Of a stretch of 64,000 nt of DNA, positions 1 through 10,429 are shown piece by piece. The DNA comes from Leptobrachium leishanense (lineage: Eukaryota; Chordata; Amphibia; Anura; Megophryidae): NCBI GenBank assembly GCA_009667805.1, contig CM019069.1, positions 60,753,422 to 60,817,421 on the forward strand, written 5' to 3'. The translations under genes and the position numbers were made by a program. Position 1 is the stretch's first letter; each line of letters starts with the position of its first letter. The notes beneath the pieces are model-generated. The model saw only the letters and a program-made list of their open reading frames with translations. It was not told the DNA's origin and searched no databases.

Positions 1-114
1 TTCGTGCGGCCGTTCGTCGTATGTTCCCTGGCATTGGACGTCATTTGCTGCTAGCACGGCCGTGATTTCGTGCGGCTAAACGCACGTTAAAACTGCTTTC
101 GTCTGACCTTAGCC
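1..114. mobile_element. Harbinger-type MITE, family B, right end only
   Basis: The segment matches the terminal part of the family B copies seen whole elsewhere (for example 17342-17760): a subterminal GACGTCATTTGCTGCTAGCA stretch, then GCGGCTAAACGCACGTTAA, then the end CGTCTGACCTTAGCC, followed by a TAA target site. The rest of the element lies outside the window. It is non-coding. Assignment to PIF/Harbinger is inferred from the 3-bp TWA duplications of the complete copies. Confidence 0.75.
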
Positions 115-117
115 TAA

Positions 118-1385
118 GGGGTTAAAAACCAGGCTGGATATTTTCTAATAAAAGAATGATATATAGGAGTACAAAACTTAAAATGTTTATATAAAATTGC
201 TTGTTGATCCAAGGAGAAATTGTGATTTTGCTAGTTACAAAGTTTTTTTTTTTTTTTTCCCCTTTTTAGGGAACAATCGGAAAAATTCTTCCATTGACGG
301 TGCCATAATAAAGCCCGATTCTCCCCGCAGCGTCGCAGGTTTTTCCTAAGATACAGGATGCTAAACGACGGCTGTAGAGTTAAGTGGAACTGTGTAGTCG
401 TTACAGACCGCTAATTACTGGGGAGGAAACCACTAACTGTATTAGGGAAGATGCAATCAAGAAAATAGACCCCTAGTAAATCAATACCACTGAGGTGATG
501 GCTTAAAAATACTTTTTTTTTTTTTCCCATTTCTCAGGGGAGACCGTCCTAATGATTTCAAGGGCGAGACAAACAGCAAATACAAGACTCTTTCAGCTTT
601 GAGCAAGTAAATCAATATCTATAAAGAGCGGCATTGTGTTAATGATTATATGGTAGGAGAATGGATATTGTAGAAGGAATGGGGGAATGTTCCATTACAT
701 CTTCATTTTTAACTCCAAGAAAAAAAAAAAAGAAAAAGAAAATTCTTATCTTTTGAAAAAGCTTTGGAAGCCCCTCCCCCCACTCTTTGTCATAAATCAA
801 ATTACCAAGAACCATGGAGATAAAGCCTGTGTGTATTTAGTGAAGGCTCTTAATTGACCTCCCATAAGAAGATAGGGTTTATTTTTTTTGTGTGTGTGTT
901 TTTTTTACAACAAGAGGACTCCACTTTCTCTGATAAGTAATTAGTTAATTAATAGAAGGGTCTAAAATTAATTAAAACCCATTTACTTTAACGTCTATCT
1001 AATTCAACGCCTACAGCCCAAAAAGGATTTTGTTGTTCTTTGTTGGAAGCCGTGGATGGAATTAGGCCAAATGTATTGTGTGCAAACGTTGTGTAGCTTT
1101 AACAATTCTCAGTCAAATGGGATGTTCAGTCTGGGAGATGTGGATAAATTAATTATAAGAGCACAATGAAGGAGATCCTGATGCCTATCCATAGCCTAAC
1201 ACTTTACAGTTATTTACATGGCGTCACCCATTGTACAGCACTGTAGAAAATGTTAAGGTAAAAACAATCATGCATTAACAAAAACAAGAGGTGATTAGCT
1301 TCCAATTATAGGGCATCAGTACCTAAATAATAGTCTGGTCCTGATGGGGGCAGGGAGGGGGGGTCTAGTGTAAAAGGGGGGGGGG
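118..1385. other. Non-coding stretch with TAATTA-type motif cluster
   Basis: No gene or recognisable element was found. The DNA is AT-rich with poly-T runs near 245 and 512. A cluster of homeodomain-type core motifs (TAATTA at 938, TTAATTAA at 945 and 968) sits at 938-975. A G-run at 1376-1386 abuts the truncated start of the piggyBac fragment. A conserved enhancer cannot be excluded, but nothing in a single sequence shows conservation. Confidence 0.4.
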
Positions 1386-1976
1386 GAGTCCTCAGCTCTG
1401 CGCCAAGAGGAGCTGTTGGCGGTCAAGTACAGAGACAAGAAGGATGTATACCTTCTATCCACCATCCACACTGAGAGGTCTGTGGAGGTCTCTGATGCAC
1501 ACTGGCTTCCTGATGCGCTCAGCTCTGCCACGTACAAAGCCTATAACCGGCATATGGGTGGGGTTGATCTGGCAGATCAGCTGCTCCAGCCCTACCAGAT
1601 TATGCGGAAGTCAAGGGCCTGGTACAAAAAGGTTGCAATTTACCTGATGCAAATTGCAACCCACAATGCCCTTTTGCTCTGCAAAAAGGCAAACCCCGGA
1701 GTGACGCTGTCCTTTTTACAGTTTCAGCTCCAGGTCATTTCGGGGTTTTTGTACCAGGATGCGCCTGCTCCCCGGGCGGTGATGGGGGACAGAGTTGGGG
1801 CTACACATTTTATTTATAAAATCCCCCCTACTGAGGGCAAACAGAAACCCCAAAAAAGATGCAGGGTGTGTTTCAAGAGGGGGCAGAGGAGAGACACAAT
1901 CTTTTACTGCCCAGAATGCCCTGGACAACCCGGTCTGTGTCTTGGGGACTGTTTCAAGATGTATCACTGTGCGTGA
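1386..1976 (+). pseudogene. piggyBac transposase, C-terminal fragment
   Basis: About 196 codons are open up to a TGA at 1974-1976. The reading frame contains YNRHMGGVDLADQ, the conserved piggyBac block around the third catalytic aspartates (GGVDxxDQ), then an aromatic/basic helix region. It ends in a cysteine-rich domain with repeated CxxC pairs (RVCFKR, YCPECPG, CLGDCF, YHC), the zinc-binding end typical of PGBD4-like transposases. The N-terminal two thirds, with the first two catalytic aspartates, are absent, so it cannot encode an active transposase. The open frame runs back to the G-run with no start codon. Family assignment is secure from motifs; the subfamily is not resolved. Confidence 0.85.
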
Positions 1977-2899
1977 TCTGTGATTTTTTTTTCTTACACT
2001 CTAGTTAGTTAGTTCAGTTTAGTTTTTTTTTTTTCTTTTACTGCACCAGACTTTTAGATTTTATTCCTACATTTTTATGTTCTACAATTGGTGCTGTATT
2101 TTGACAAAATCTTGGCACACCTATGCATGGGGGGCATGGGTGTACTCAGGAGACCTTGCAGAAAACAACCTGGAGAGTTTTCATGCAGTAACAAACAACA
2201 GTGTCTCCTAAATCACAGTCCAAAACTGATGTGGGAGTGAAAATGAAAAATGACCACCAAACAGTATCCAATTTGTTTGGAGCAAACGGTTGCATCCATG
2301 GCATAAAAACACTCCATTTACAATACTTTGGGGTGTTAGCTTACCAAATATATGCACGTTCATAAAATTGGGGTATGTAAAAAGGCCCCTAAAAAGAAGA
2401 TAAGCAAAGAAGATACTGTATGTCAAATTAGAAAAATGACAAGCACATGTCAAAAGATTGGCGTAGCACCCCAAAAACAACAGAACAAATCTATATATGG
2501 GTGGTATCACTTTACTCAGAAGATGTTGCTGAACATATTTTGGGGTGTTTTTTGGCAGTAACCCATAACTGGATTTGACAATTCATGCCTAAAGTACAAA
2601 AATGTGTGAAAAAAATAACCCAAAAAGTGACTACCTGAAAGTTTGACAAAGAGCTAGTGCATGGAAAGTGTTAAAATACAACTCTTTGAAGAACCCTAGG
2701 GTGTGCCCTTTCTAAAAATATATGGTTTGATGGGGGTAAATTACTTAGGACATGGGTGCATGATGACAAAAATGTGAAAATTCCAAGTTGGAAAACTGAA
2801 AAGCGCACCCCCAAATAAGGCCTATTAGCCCCCAAATGACCCAACATACCTATACATGGGTGGTATCAATTTACTCAGAAGATGTTGCTGAACATACAG

Positions 2900-3294
2900 T
2901 AGGGATGTGCACCGATTTTTTTTTCGGTTCGATTCTTCGAATTTTTAAACTTTGATTCGGCTCGTTTCGACCGCTTTCTGTTTCGATTCGGTTCGATTCG
3001 TTTTTCGGGTACATTTATTTTTCGGAATAGCGACCATTTTTCGTGTCACTTTGCTCGTTTTTTATATCGACTTTTCGTTTTTTCGGAAAATTTTCGTTTT
3101 TTTCGGAACGTCTGTTCTCCTCGTTTGACACATTTCAAGTCCATTCGAAAAATCCGAAAATATTTTGTTTCAGCTCGGAAAACGTTTCGGATCTGACATT
3201 TTCGGATCTAAAAATTTTCGGCCGCATCCGAAAACACGAATCGGGAAATTTCGTGAAAATTCCGAAATTCCGAAACCCGAAACGCACATCCCTA
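2900..3294. mobile_element. hAT-type MITE, 395 bp
   Basis: Inverted ends TAGGGATGTGCACCGA and (reverse complement) TAGGGATGTGCGTTTCGG flank an AT- and TTCG-rich interior with many TTTTCGG/CCGAAAA repeats. An exact 8-bp direct duplication ACATACAG lies on each side (2892-2899 and 3295-3302), diagnostic of hAT. The duplicated octamer spans the piggyBac/Tc1 junction, so this MITE arrived after the Tc1 element. It has no coding capacity. Confidence 0.85.
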
Positions 3295-3663
3295 ACATAC
3301 AGTTGTGTTCAAAATTATTCAACCCCCAATGCTGTAAGGGGTTTTAGGGAATTTAGTGTACATTTGTAATTGTATTCAGAATGAAATCCTACAAGGACTT
3401 TTTAAAGAACCATATGCAACTAAAATGACATCAATTGGTTTTGTAATACAGTAGTAAATGTTTCTTTTGTGAATTCTTCATTGACACAATTATTCAACCC
3501 CTTAAAGAAGAACAGAGGTTCATTCAAGTGTTTTCAATCAGGTATTGAAAACACCTGTGGATGTCACGGAGCAGCAATAAAGCATAATAAGCACCAATTA
3601 GGCAGCTTTAAAATGACTGTGATACTCAGCTCCTTCTAGACATTTACTGGTGTGGTTACAAAC

Positions 3664-5500
3664 ATGGTGAAGTCAAGAGAATGGTCCAGGAAGACAAGAG
3701 AAGTGGTGATTACTCTTCACAGGAAGGGCAATGGCTATAGGAAGATTGCAAAGATGTTAAACATACCAAGAGAGACCATAGGAAGCATCATTCGCAAATT
3801 CAAGGCAAAGGGCACTGTTGAAACGCTACCTGGTCGTGGCAGAAAGAAGATGCTGACCGACTGCTGTGCGCTACCTGAAGCGTAGAGTGGAGAAAAGTCC
3901 CCGTGTGACTGCTGAGGAACTGAGAAAAGATTTGTCAGATGTGGGTACTGAAGTTTCAGCTCAGACAATACGGCGCACACTGCGTAATGAAGGCCTCCAT
4001 GCCAGAACTCCCAGGCGCACCCCCTTGCTGTCTCCAAAGAATAAGAAGAGTCAACTGCAGTATGCCAAAAGTCATGTGGACAAACCACAGACGTTTTGGG
4101 ATCGTGTTCTGTGGACTGATGAAACAAAATTAGAACGGTTTGGGCCCATGGATCAACGCTATGTTTGGAGGAGGAAGAACAAGGCCTATGAAGAAAAGAA
4201 CACCTTGCCTACTGTAGCGCTCACTCCCGGAGGAGCCGCTGAAAATGAACCACGGGTCAGTCTCCCCGCACTAGGGAATAAATATACTCCAACACCGCTG
4301 TGAGTTTTTATCATTTAAATAGTTTACTAAAATAGTAAGCAGATGTTGAGACACGGTATTCACAGATATTATTAAAGTACTTTCGTATCGCGGTAAAAGC
4401 GCGTAGCGGGAAAGAAACGAAACACGAGGCTTCGTATTTCGGAAAAAATATATTCACAACCGAACAGAAAAGAAATGCAATTGCACGAAATTCGGAAAAG
4501 GGACACGTAGCGGAACCCAAAAATACAATCTCTTCGTATTCCGGTAAACGTGCAGCGGAAAAGAGAAAATAATATATTCGGAACGTATCTTTAACCCCCG
4601 TTCCGATTCGTAACAGAATGAGTCCTGCACAGGTTAAGTCCCGGAATGTAAAAGGTGTGTATGTGTGGGTGGTACCCGGGTACAGTTTAACTGGCCAGTG
4701 AATTTAAGGAATGTCTTCGACTAGTCAAGTTGGGGCCCTGTGGACTTTAAAAGAGAAAACAGCAGCGTGTTCCTTAATTACATACGGCCTTGGAGGCCTC
4801 TCACCCATCCACCGGTTGCTTTAGGCTCCGCTGACCCAGGACGTCTCTCCGCTCGATATTGACTGGGGATACTTGCGGCCGGATCCGTTGTCTGACTTTC
4901 CGTAGCTTGTCCAGTTCACCGCCTGCTCTCCGTATCCGATCAACTCGCGGCAACTCCTTACTCGAGGTCTTCGGTTTCTTTGATCTGCAGCAATCTCTGG
5001 AACTTGGAGGTCTCCTTCTCCTCAGGCTGAATGACCCGATAAAGGAACTGACAGGTCTCACTCGCGCTCTGGCCTAGGCCCTCTAGTGATGTCTGGCACT
5101 GCGTCTGCTCGCTCTCGTTCCCTCGCGCGCTCTGGCGCGTTCTCCACGAGGTTCGGGATGTAAGTGTGCTGGGTCCCACCCACTTCCTGTCTCTTTGCAA
5201 AGCACGCCGGGAAATGTAGTCCCAATGTCCAGTGTTGGACCTTTCAACAGGACAATGATCCCAAGCATACCTCCAAGTCCACTAGAGCATGGTTGCAGAT
5301 TAAAGGCTGGAACATTTTGGAGTGGCCATCGCAGTCACCTGACTTAAATCCGATTGAGAACCTCTGGTGGGACTTAAAGAAAGCAGTTGCAGTGCGCAAG
5401 CCTAAGAATGTGACTGAACTGGAGGCTTTTGCCCAATGACGAATGGGCGAAGATACCCGTAGATCGCTGCAAGACACTTGTGTCAAGCTATGCTTCACGT
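3664..5500 (+). pseudogene. Tc1-like transposase pseudogene, frameshifted and interrupted
   Basis: The first part (3664 to about 3860) encodes the paired-type DNA-binding domain (MVKSREWSRKTREVVITLH, then an RKIAKMLNIPRETIGSII helix-turn-helix and a GRGRKK hook). A frameshift near 3860 moves to the next frame (YLKRRVEKSPRVTAEELR, second HTH, and the catalytic start VLWTDETKLERFG with the first Asp). After LPTV (about 4216) the coding sequence is replaced by unrelated DNA. It resumes near 5221 with [12 protein letters not shown] (second Asp) and [14 protein letters not shown] (third acidic residue, DD34E pattern). About 180 bp of transposase between the first two catalytic residues appear lost, so it is inactive. 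Confidence 0.85.
4217..5215. other. Unidentified ~1-kb segment inside the Tc1 transposase
   Basis: This DNA separates the two halves of the Tc1 transposase and resembles neither Tc1 nor piggyBac. The left half (to about 4740) is AT-rich. The right half (about 4780-5215) is GC-rich with Pol II promoter-like composition. TGTAG lies at both edges (about 4213-4217 and 5214-5218) and could be a short target duplication, but some Tc1 sequence is also missing, which a simple insertion would not explain. No conserved protein was recognised in any frame. A solo LTR, a DNA element or a template-switch filler are all possible. Confidence 0.4.
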
Positions 5501-6448
5501 TTAAAAGCTGTTATAACTGTAAAAGGATGTTGTACTAAGTACTAAGATTGAATGTCACTTGGGGGGTTGAATAAAACTGATAATGATGTGAGCACAGAAA
5601 AGACATTTGTGGTTATTTCATTATAAATGTTATATTTGTCTGACCTACACGTGCCTCTTTGATTTAATTGTAAGCAAGATGACTGAATGATCAAAATCAA
5701 TGTCAAACTGGCCAAAACACTCAATTTCAGTGGAGGTTGAATAATTTTGAACACAACTGTATTTTGGGGTGCTTTTTGGCAGTAAACCTTGAAGTTCACA
5801 CTACAAGTATTCTTAAATTGCATTAAAAAAAATAAAAAATCACCAAAACCTTTTTTTTCCTCAAACTTTGGCATAGATTTGTGGTAAAATGGTTTGCATG
5901 GAAAGAGTCAAAATACCCCAAGTTTAATACCTTGATTTGTGTACTTTAAAAAAATATGTATATGTGGAGGGTTATTCAGGAATTAATGTTACAATGTCAC
6001 TATGACTACTTTTAAAAGTAAACCCTTTGTAAATGGCAAAGTGCTACTTGCACTTATTGTTGCATAAGATAAGGAGAAAAGCGAGGAATATGTAAACATT
6101 GGGTATTGTTAAACTCAGAACTAAATTTAGAAACTACTAAAAAAGGAATTACATTTTTTTGACGGTTGTTGATACATAAAAAATTTTGGGGGTCAAAGTT
6201 CAAAAAAGTGGTGTTTTTTCAAATTTTTTGTCATATTTCACAATGTTTTTTATAGTAAATTATATGAAATGATGAAAAAAATTGTATCTTTATAAAGTCC
6301 ATTTAATGACGAGAAAAACAGTGTAAAATATGTGTGGGTTGCATAAACAAGTAAGAGGAAAATTTGACGTAAACACAAACAGCACAGAAACGTAAAAACA
6401 GCAGCGGTCACTAAAGGACGGATTTGTGTAAAACCGCCCAGTCACTAA

Positions 6449-6894
6449 GGCTGGGATCAGACGAGCGTAGTGTTCACGTCCGTGATTGCGCCTAAAAGTA
6501 CGTCCGTGATAGCATGACAGAAAGCCCATTGGAGCCTGACACATGAAGTACGTCCACACTGAACTGCGGACGCACAACGGCCACGGCCCACGGACGCAAG
6601 GCAGGCAAGAACGTACATCCCCAGAACGGCCGCACAAAGTGCGCTGCGTCCGCAACGTCTGCATAGCTTTGTGTGTGAGTGATGGAACGTGGTCAGACGG
6701 ACTGCATTTATACGTCCAGCATTTTTCACGGACAAGATGGTTTTGCTTTTTAATTTATTTTCCCTCCTACATCCGTCAAAATATACGTCAGTGAATAAAC
6801 GGACTGTCTGGCCACTACTGCGTCTTCCGTACTGACGTACGTCCGTGTGCACGGACGTACAGTCCGTAGAAATCACGCTCGTCTGACCCTAGCC
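6449..6894. mobile_element. Harbinger-type MITE, family A (copy A1)
   Basis: Inverted ends GGCTGGGATCAGACGAGCG and CGCTCGTCTGACCCTAGCC bound a 446-bp non-coding element, flanked by TAA (6446-6448) and TTA (6895-6897). The interior carries the family A core AGCATTTTTCACGGACAA, TTTGCTTTTTAATTTATTTT and many ACGTCCGT-type repeats. It sits 7 bp inside the right end of the piggyBac element. Confidence 0.85.
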
Positions 6895-6905
6895 TTAGGG
6901 GTTAA

Positions 6906-7380
6906 AGGAACACGCTACACAGATTGACAACTTTATATTTTTGAAGTGGCCATGATTTAAGGAGTGCCCCCCTCCTAGCCCAGCCAAACTGGTTAAAAAG
7001 TTGGGTGAAGTGGAGGAGTTTCCGCCAGCCCACCCAGTGTCTCCAGCAGCCGGGGAATTTGAATTGCCCAGCTGCCTGTTATTAGTTCGGTTAGCAGTGA
7101 TGTCGGCATGCAGAGAGTGAACCGATGTCACCATCTCTGAGACCAATCACGTTAGCGATCGGTCTCAGAGAAGCCGCAATAGATTGGCTCTGCGCATGAG
7201 CGCACCTCCCTGATCAATTGTTTTGCGCAGGCGCAGAACTTGCATATGTAAAGTTTGCAAGCCCCATTGAGAGGCTCTCAGCCTCTGCCCAATTATGGCA
7301 AAAAAGGACACTCTTCTACTGAAAAATTAATTCTATGGGAATCAGATGCATTTCAAGCGATGATGTCACTGTGATTGTTA
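6906..7380. mobile_element. T2/Kolobok-like element, right end uncertain
   Basis: It starts TTAA-AGGAACACGC at 6902, sharing the TTAA with the piggyBac end. Its interior is recognisably the same as the better-bounded copy at 59063-59695 (shared blocks such as GAGACCAATCAC and CAGCAGC-GG-AATTTGAATT). The right end, near GTGATTGTTAA, is degraded. In Xenopus the T2 family is known to have TTAA duplications and TTAAAGG ends. It has no coding sequence. Confidence 0.55.
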
Positions 7381-7436
7381 ATTTTTTTTTTTTTAGGGAA
7401 TCCAATACCAAGAGTTTATTAGAAGAGGTGAATTGC

Positions 7437-9250
7437 GGGGTGCGTGGCCGGCGACGAAGAGACGGACGCATGCAAGTGGAGCTCCGATCCCCACTCTACT
7501 AACGGCAGATTTTGCGGGGATTTCCGAGTTGCCCACCTGCCTTTAACAGACACACAGCCGTCGGCCATCAAGTAGAGGCGCTCCGGAGCTTGTCTGATCC
7601 CCCCTCCGGACCTGAGCTTGGTGCGTAGGCTGCCGACTCCTCGACCTGTCGGCGGCCATCTTAGGGGCCTGGTGTTGGCGCGCTTTTCTCTCCTCGCACT
7701 GGAGACACTGTCTCCCTAGATGGGGAAGAAGTCTAAAGCTGGAGGAGCGGGGGAGGATACTGGCACCCCTGACATCCGACTTTCGCTTGGCGGGGGCTTG
7801 GGGCGGAGGTTGCCGCTGCGCTCCATGCTAGACCCAGGGACTCCACTGGTGGTGGAAGAGGCTGCTGTCCCTCCCTTCTCACACGTGGCGTCATCAGGAC
7901 CGGGAGAGGATGCGCTCCCTGCCACAAAAGGGGATATACGTGCCTTGCTGGAAGATGCCAGGAAATCGTGGCAGGCGGATTTCCAGTCTCTCGGCATGGC
8001 AGTGGCGGAGACGCAGGCCCAGGTGGAGAATCTCCAAACCCGGACGCAAGAAGTGGAAAGTGCGCAGGCTGTGACCTCCTCCTCAGTGCGCGCCTTGCAA
8101 GCTCAGGTCAGCAGTTCGCACTCGGCCGTGGCGATACTGGAATCGCGGCACAGGCGGCGGAACATGAAACTCCGTGGCATACCAGAGACAGTGCCAGACT
8201 CGGAACTGTTGCAGTATACAACACGATTTCTGGAGACTGTCCTTACTCCATCAGAATCTCTCTGGGACTCTGTTCTCACGGCTACGCGTTCGGAAGGGGC
8301 CCTAGCTCCCACGGAGGCACCACGCGACGTCCTCATCACCCTGCGAGAAACCACCCTGCACTCTTTATTGTTCCGGGCTGTGCGGAATTTATCTACAATC
8401 CCCTTTGAAGGGGCTAATGTCGCCGTATATCGTGATATCCCCTTTCTGGAACTGGCTGCCCGACGACAACTTAGGCCAGCCACGGTCATCCTCCGCACTA
8501 AGGACATCAGATATAGGTGGGGTGCCGCAGGCTCCCTTATAATATCCCCACAAGACGGCCGAGCCCTGGTGGCCAATACGTTGACGGAAGCCGAGGGACA
8601 CCGTCGCACACTGGGACTGCTCCCCATTCTTTCAGGTCAGCCTGCTGCAACCAACCTGTTGGCCCTCCAATACCCCCGGTGAGCCTGACTGAGTCGGGGT
8701 CTCTTCCTTTTTGACCCAGGATGACACGATGCCTTTACCCTACCCCTACGTGGCACTCTTGTTTCTGATTTTCGCGATTGCTGTTCCCCCCCCTCACCCT
8801 CCCCATCTGAGACTCTGCTTGATTTGGTGCTCGACCCACTGTTTATGGTGTACCCACTTCCCTCTCTCACAACCCCCCCTTTTTTTTTTTTGGGGTGACT
8901 TGGGGCGCGCCACCGTGGTTTTACTGGTCATGATTGGCCCTCAAGCCCCTTGGCTCTGTGACATATTCACTCCATGCCCTCCTCTGGGAGTGCGCCAGGA
9001 GCGTCACGGTAATGGCCGCTATCTTTTTCCCACTTATTCTCCACCCCCCCCCTCTTTTTCTCCTTTCCCCTCTCCCCCTACCCTTCTCTGGGTCACCGTC
9101 TTTTATGAAGTGACACGCCTAGCACTCTCCCTCCCAGTACTCCCCTGTTTACCTTCGATGCATAATTTGAGACAGGCCCTGCGCGGCCGTTAACGTTTGT
9201 CAACTTGTGACGCTTATTTCTCAAATAAAAAATTTTGAAATAAAAAAAAC
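7437..9250 (+). mobile_element. L1-type retroelement encoding ORF1 only, complete insertion
   Basis: A 1.8-kb insertion has a perfect 13-bp target-site duplication AGAGGTGAATTGC (7424-7436 and 9251-9263). It starts with a G-run (GGGGTGCG), has a 283-bp GC-rich 5' UTR, one intact ORF1 (7720-8682), a pyrimidine-rich 3' part of about 540 bp, AATAAA signals (9222, 9239) and a short A-rich tail. No endonuclease or reverse transcriptase follows ORF1. The layout resembles mammalian HAL1 (half-L1) elements, which are L1 derivatives that kept only ORF1 and borrow the L1 enzymes. The exact duplication and intact frame suggest a recent insertion. Confidence 0.85.
7720..8682 (+). CDS. L1 ORF1p-like RNA-binding protein
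   Basis: The 320-aa frame is intact from ATG 7720 to TGA 8680-8682. The N-terminus is basic then low-complexity (MGKKSKAGGAGED). Residues about 70-150 form a heptad-like coiled coil (DIRALLEDARKSW... VENLQTRTQEVE). HRRRNMKLRGIPE at about 147-159 is the start of the L1 ORF1 RRM-like domain. The C-terminal domain contains LRPATVILRTKDIRYRWGAA. In L1 biology ORF1p trimerises through the coiled coil and coats the element RNA in cytoplasmic particles; that role is inferred by family. The start context is weak (T at -3), and no upstream ATG in this frame was chosen. This is a transposon protein, not a cellular gene. Confidence 0.8.
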   Translation: MGKKSKAGGAGEDTGTPDIRLSLGGGLGRRLPLRSMLDPGTPLVVEEAAVPPFSHVASSGPGEDALPATKGDIRALLEDARKSWQADFQSLGMAVAETQAQVENLQTRTQEVESAQAVTSSSVRALQAQVSSSHSAVAILESRHRRRNMKLRGIPETVPDSELLQYTTRFLETVLTPSESLWDSVLTATRSEGALAPTEAPRDVLITLRETTLHSLLFRAVRNLSTIPFEGANVAVYRDIPFLELAARRQLRPATVILRTKDIRYRWGAAGSLIISPQDGRALVANTLTEAEGHRRTLGLLPILSGQPAATNLLALQYPR

Positions 9251-9263
9251 AGAGGTGAATTGC

Positions 9264-10425
9264 TAGAGAATTCCAGGGAGATGTAATATTTTCAGCCATG
9301 ATAGTCAGGATTGTGGCATTAGAACTTTTGGTAATACACTGTAATTTTCTAAAAAAAATTGACAGCTTACATAAGAGTAGCAAGATTTTGGCTACATTTA
9401 ATAATTCGCAAAATATATTATACTTCCAACCTTTCCTTTCATGATTTCAATAAGACTGTTGCCAGCTCAAGAATGCTTGTTACTTAATAACATCCATCAT
9501 TTTGATTTAAATAAAATCTATTCATTTAATTGATCCGTTCCCAATTCAATCCCCCCCCCCCCGGCTCTAGTCGCCATTTCTTTTCATCCGTCCAAATCAG
9601 ATTCTCTATCCATTTTCAGTTTCGCACACATTACAATTTACAAAAGTACATACATTATCTTAAAAATTGGAAGGGGAGACCGGTTTCCCCAGAAAGAAAA
9701 ACTCATCAAAAGCATCAACTGTTGGGTTAAGTACACATCACTCATTGCCATCAGTCGCTTCCCTCCCCCCATTGCGGCTGCTATCTGATGGAATCCATTG
9801 CTTTCATTATTTGTTTTACTCCCAGCGTGAAAGGTTTGGAATTAGGCTTCCCGTATGCTCCAAAAGTTCAGTCTTGTCAGATTTTAATATTCATGAGAGG
9901 GAAACTAGCATTTCTTCACTGAAGAACATAAAAAATATATAAATATGTACACATTACACGATAGTCCATCGTGTGATGCTACTAATGTTTTGTGTGCGAC
10001 AGGTTGTTCAGTGCAGACAGGTTTACCTTTGCTCTTGGGGCGGCCATCTTTACGCAGTCATAGTGGAAAAATTACAAGTCCTATTTTGACAGACCGTGTT
10101 GTTTGAACTTTAAATGGATACAGAAAGAAGTTAAAACATGCTTTAACTGGCATTCTGAGGGGCACAGAACCTACTGCCATATCACCAACTTGCCCACTAA
10201 TTAAAAGGTGTGCTGATCAACCTGATAAAGTTGTATTTAAGAAGACCACTACCACAAAAAAATGAAATGTCCTTAGTCTGTTTACTTTATATTGCTGATG
10301 TATGTTTAGTCAAGAGAGAATATATATATATATATATATTATAAACAGAGGCACAATTTCCATACTTTTGTCTCTCCTTGCCACCAGAATAAAATTAAAA
10401 CAAAAAAACAATCCAATTTAATTTT
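9264..10425. other. Non-coding stretch, nothing recognised
   Basis: AT-rich sequence after the L1 target duplication, with a C-run (9551-9562) and a short (TA)n microsatellite at 10321-10340. No gene or complete element could be supported. Confidence 0.5.
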
Positions 10426-10429
10426 AATT

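Larger units (their letters stand above)
3300..5759 (+). mobile_element. Tc1/mariner element inserted in piggyBac DNA
   Basis: Ends CAGTTGTGTTCAAAATTATT (3300) and its inverse ending at 5759 are inverted repeats. The element is flanked by TA (3298-3299 and 5760-5761), and the piggyBac sequence is continuous across it (GAACATA|TTTTGGGGTG, compare the uninterrupted repeat at 2530-2560). The transposase is broken by a frameshift and by a foreign segment (about 4217-5215). Typical Tc1 elements are about 1.3-1.6 kb; the extra length is the foreign segment. Confidence 0.85.
1386..6901 (+). mobile_element. piggyBac-superfamily element, 5'-truncated, with nested insertions
   Basis: The element starts mid-transposase next to a G-run and runs through a long 3' non-coding part to a right end GGGG followed by TTAA (6902-6905), the piggyBac target site. 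The 3' part holds about 360-370-bp spaced direct repeats: a motif like TATACATGGGTGGTATCA recurs at about 2120, 2491 and 2850. Later insertions interrupt it: Tc1/mariner (3300-5759, at TA), a hAT MITE (2900-3294) and a Harbinger-type MITE (6449-6894). Removing the latter two flanks joins GTCACTTA to GGGGTTAA. The exact right end is inferred. Confidence 0.7.

Noticed and set aside
1..125. A second piggyBac right end beside the MITE (TAAGGGGTTAA)
   Set aside because: The match to the GGGGTTAA end at 6898-6905 is only a few bases and no piggyBac interior is visible in the window.
4217..5215. Solo LTR of an endogenous retrovirus inside the Tc1 element
   Set aside because: No convincing TG...CA ends, primer-binding site, poly(A) signal layout or gag/pol fragments; the edges are too ambiguous to call.
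5542..5874. Minus-strand 110-codon frame
   Set aside because: It covers the Tc1 right end and piggyBac 3' DNA and crosses their junction, so it is not an ancestral gene.
8711..9193. A second protein (ORF2 or accessory) after the L1 ORF1
   Set aside because: The frame is rich in Pro/Ser/Phe from the pyrimidine-rich 3' end and has no reverse transcriptase, endonuclease or other recognisable domain.
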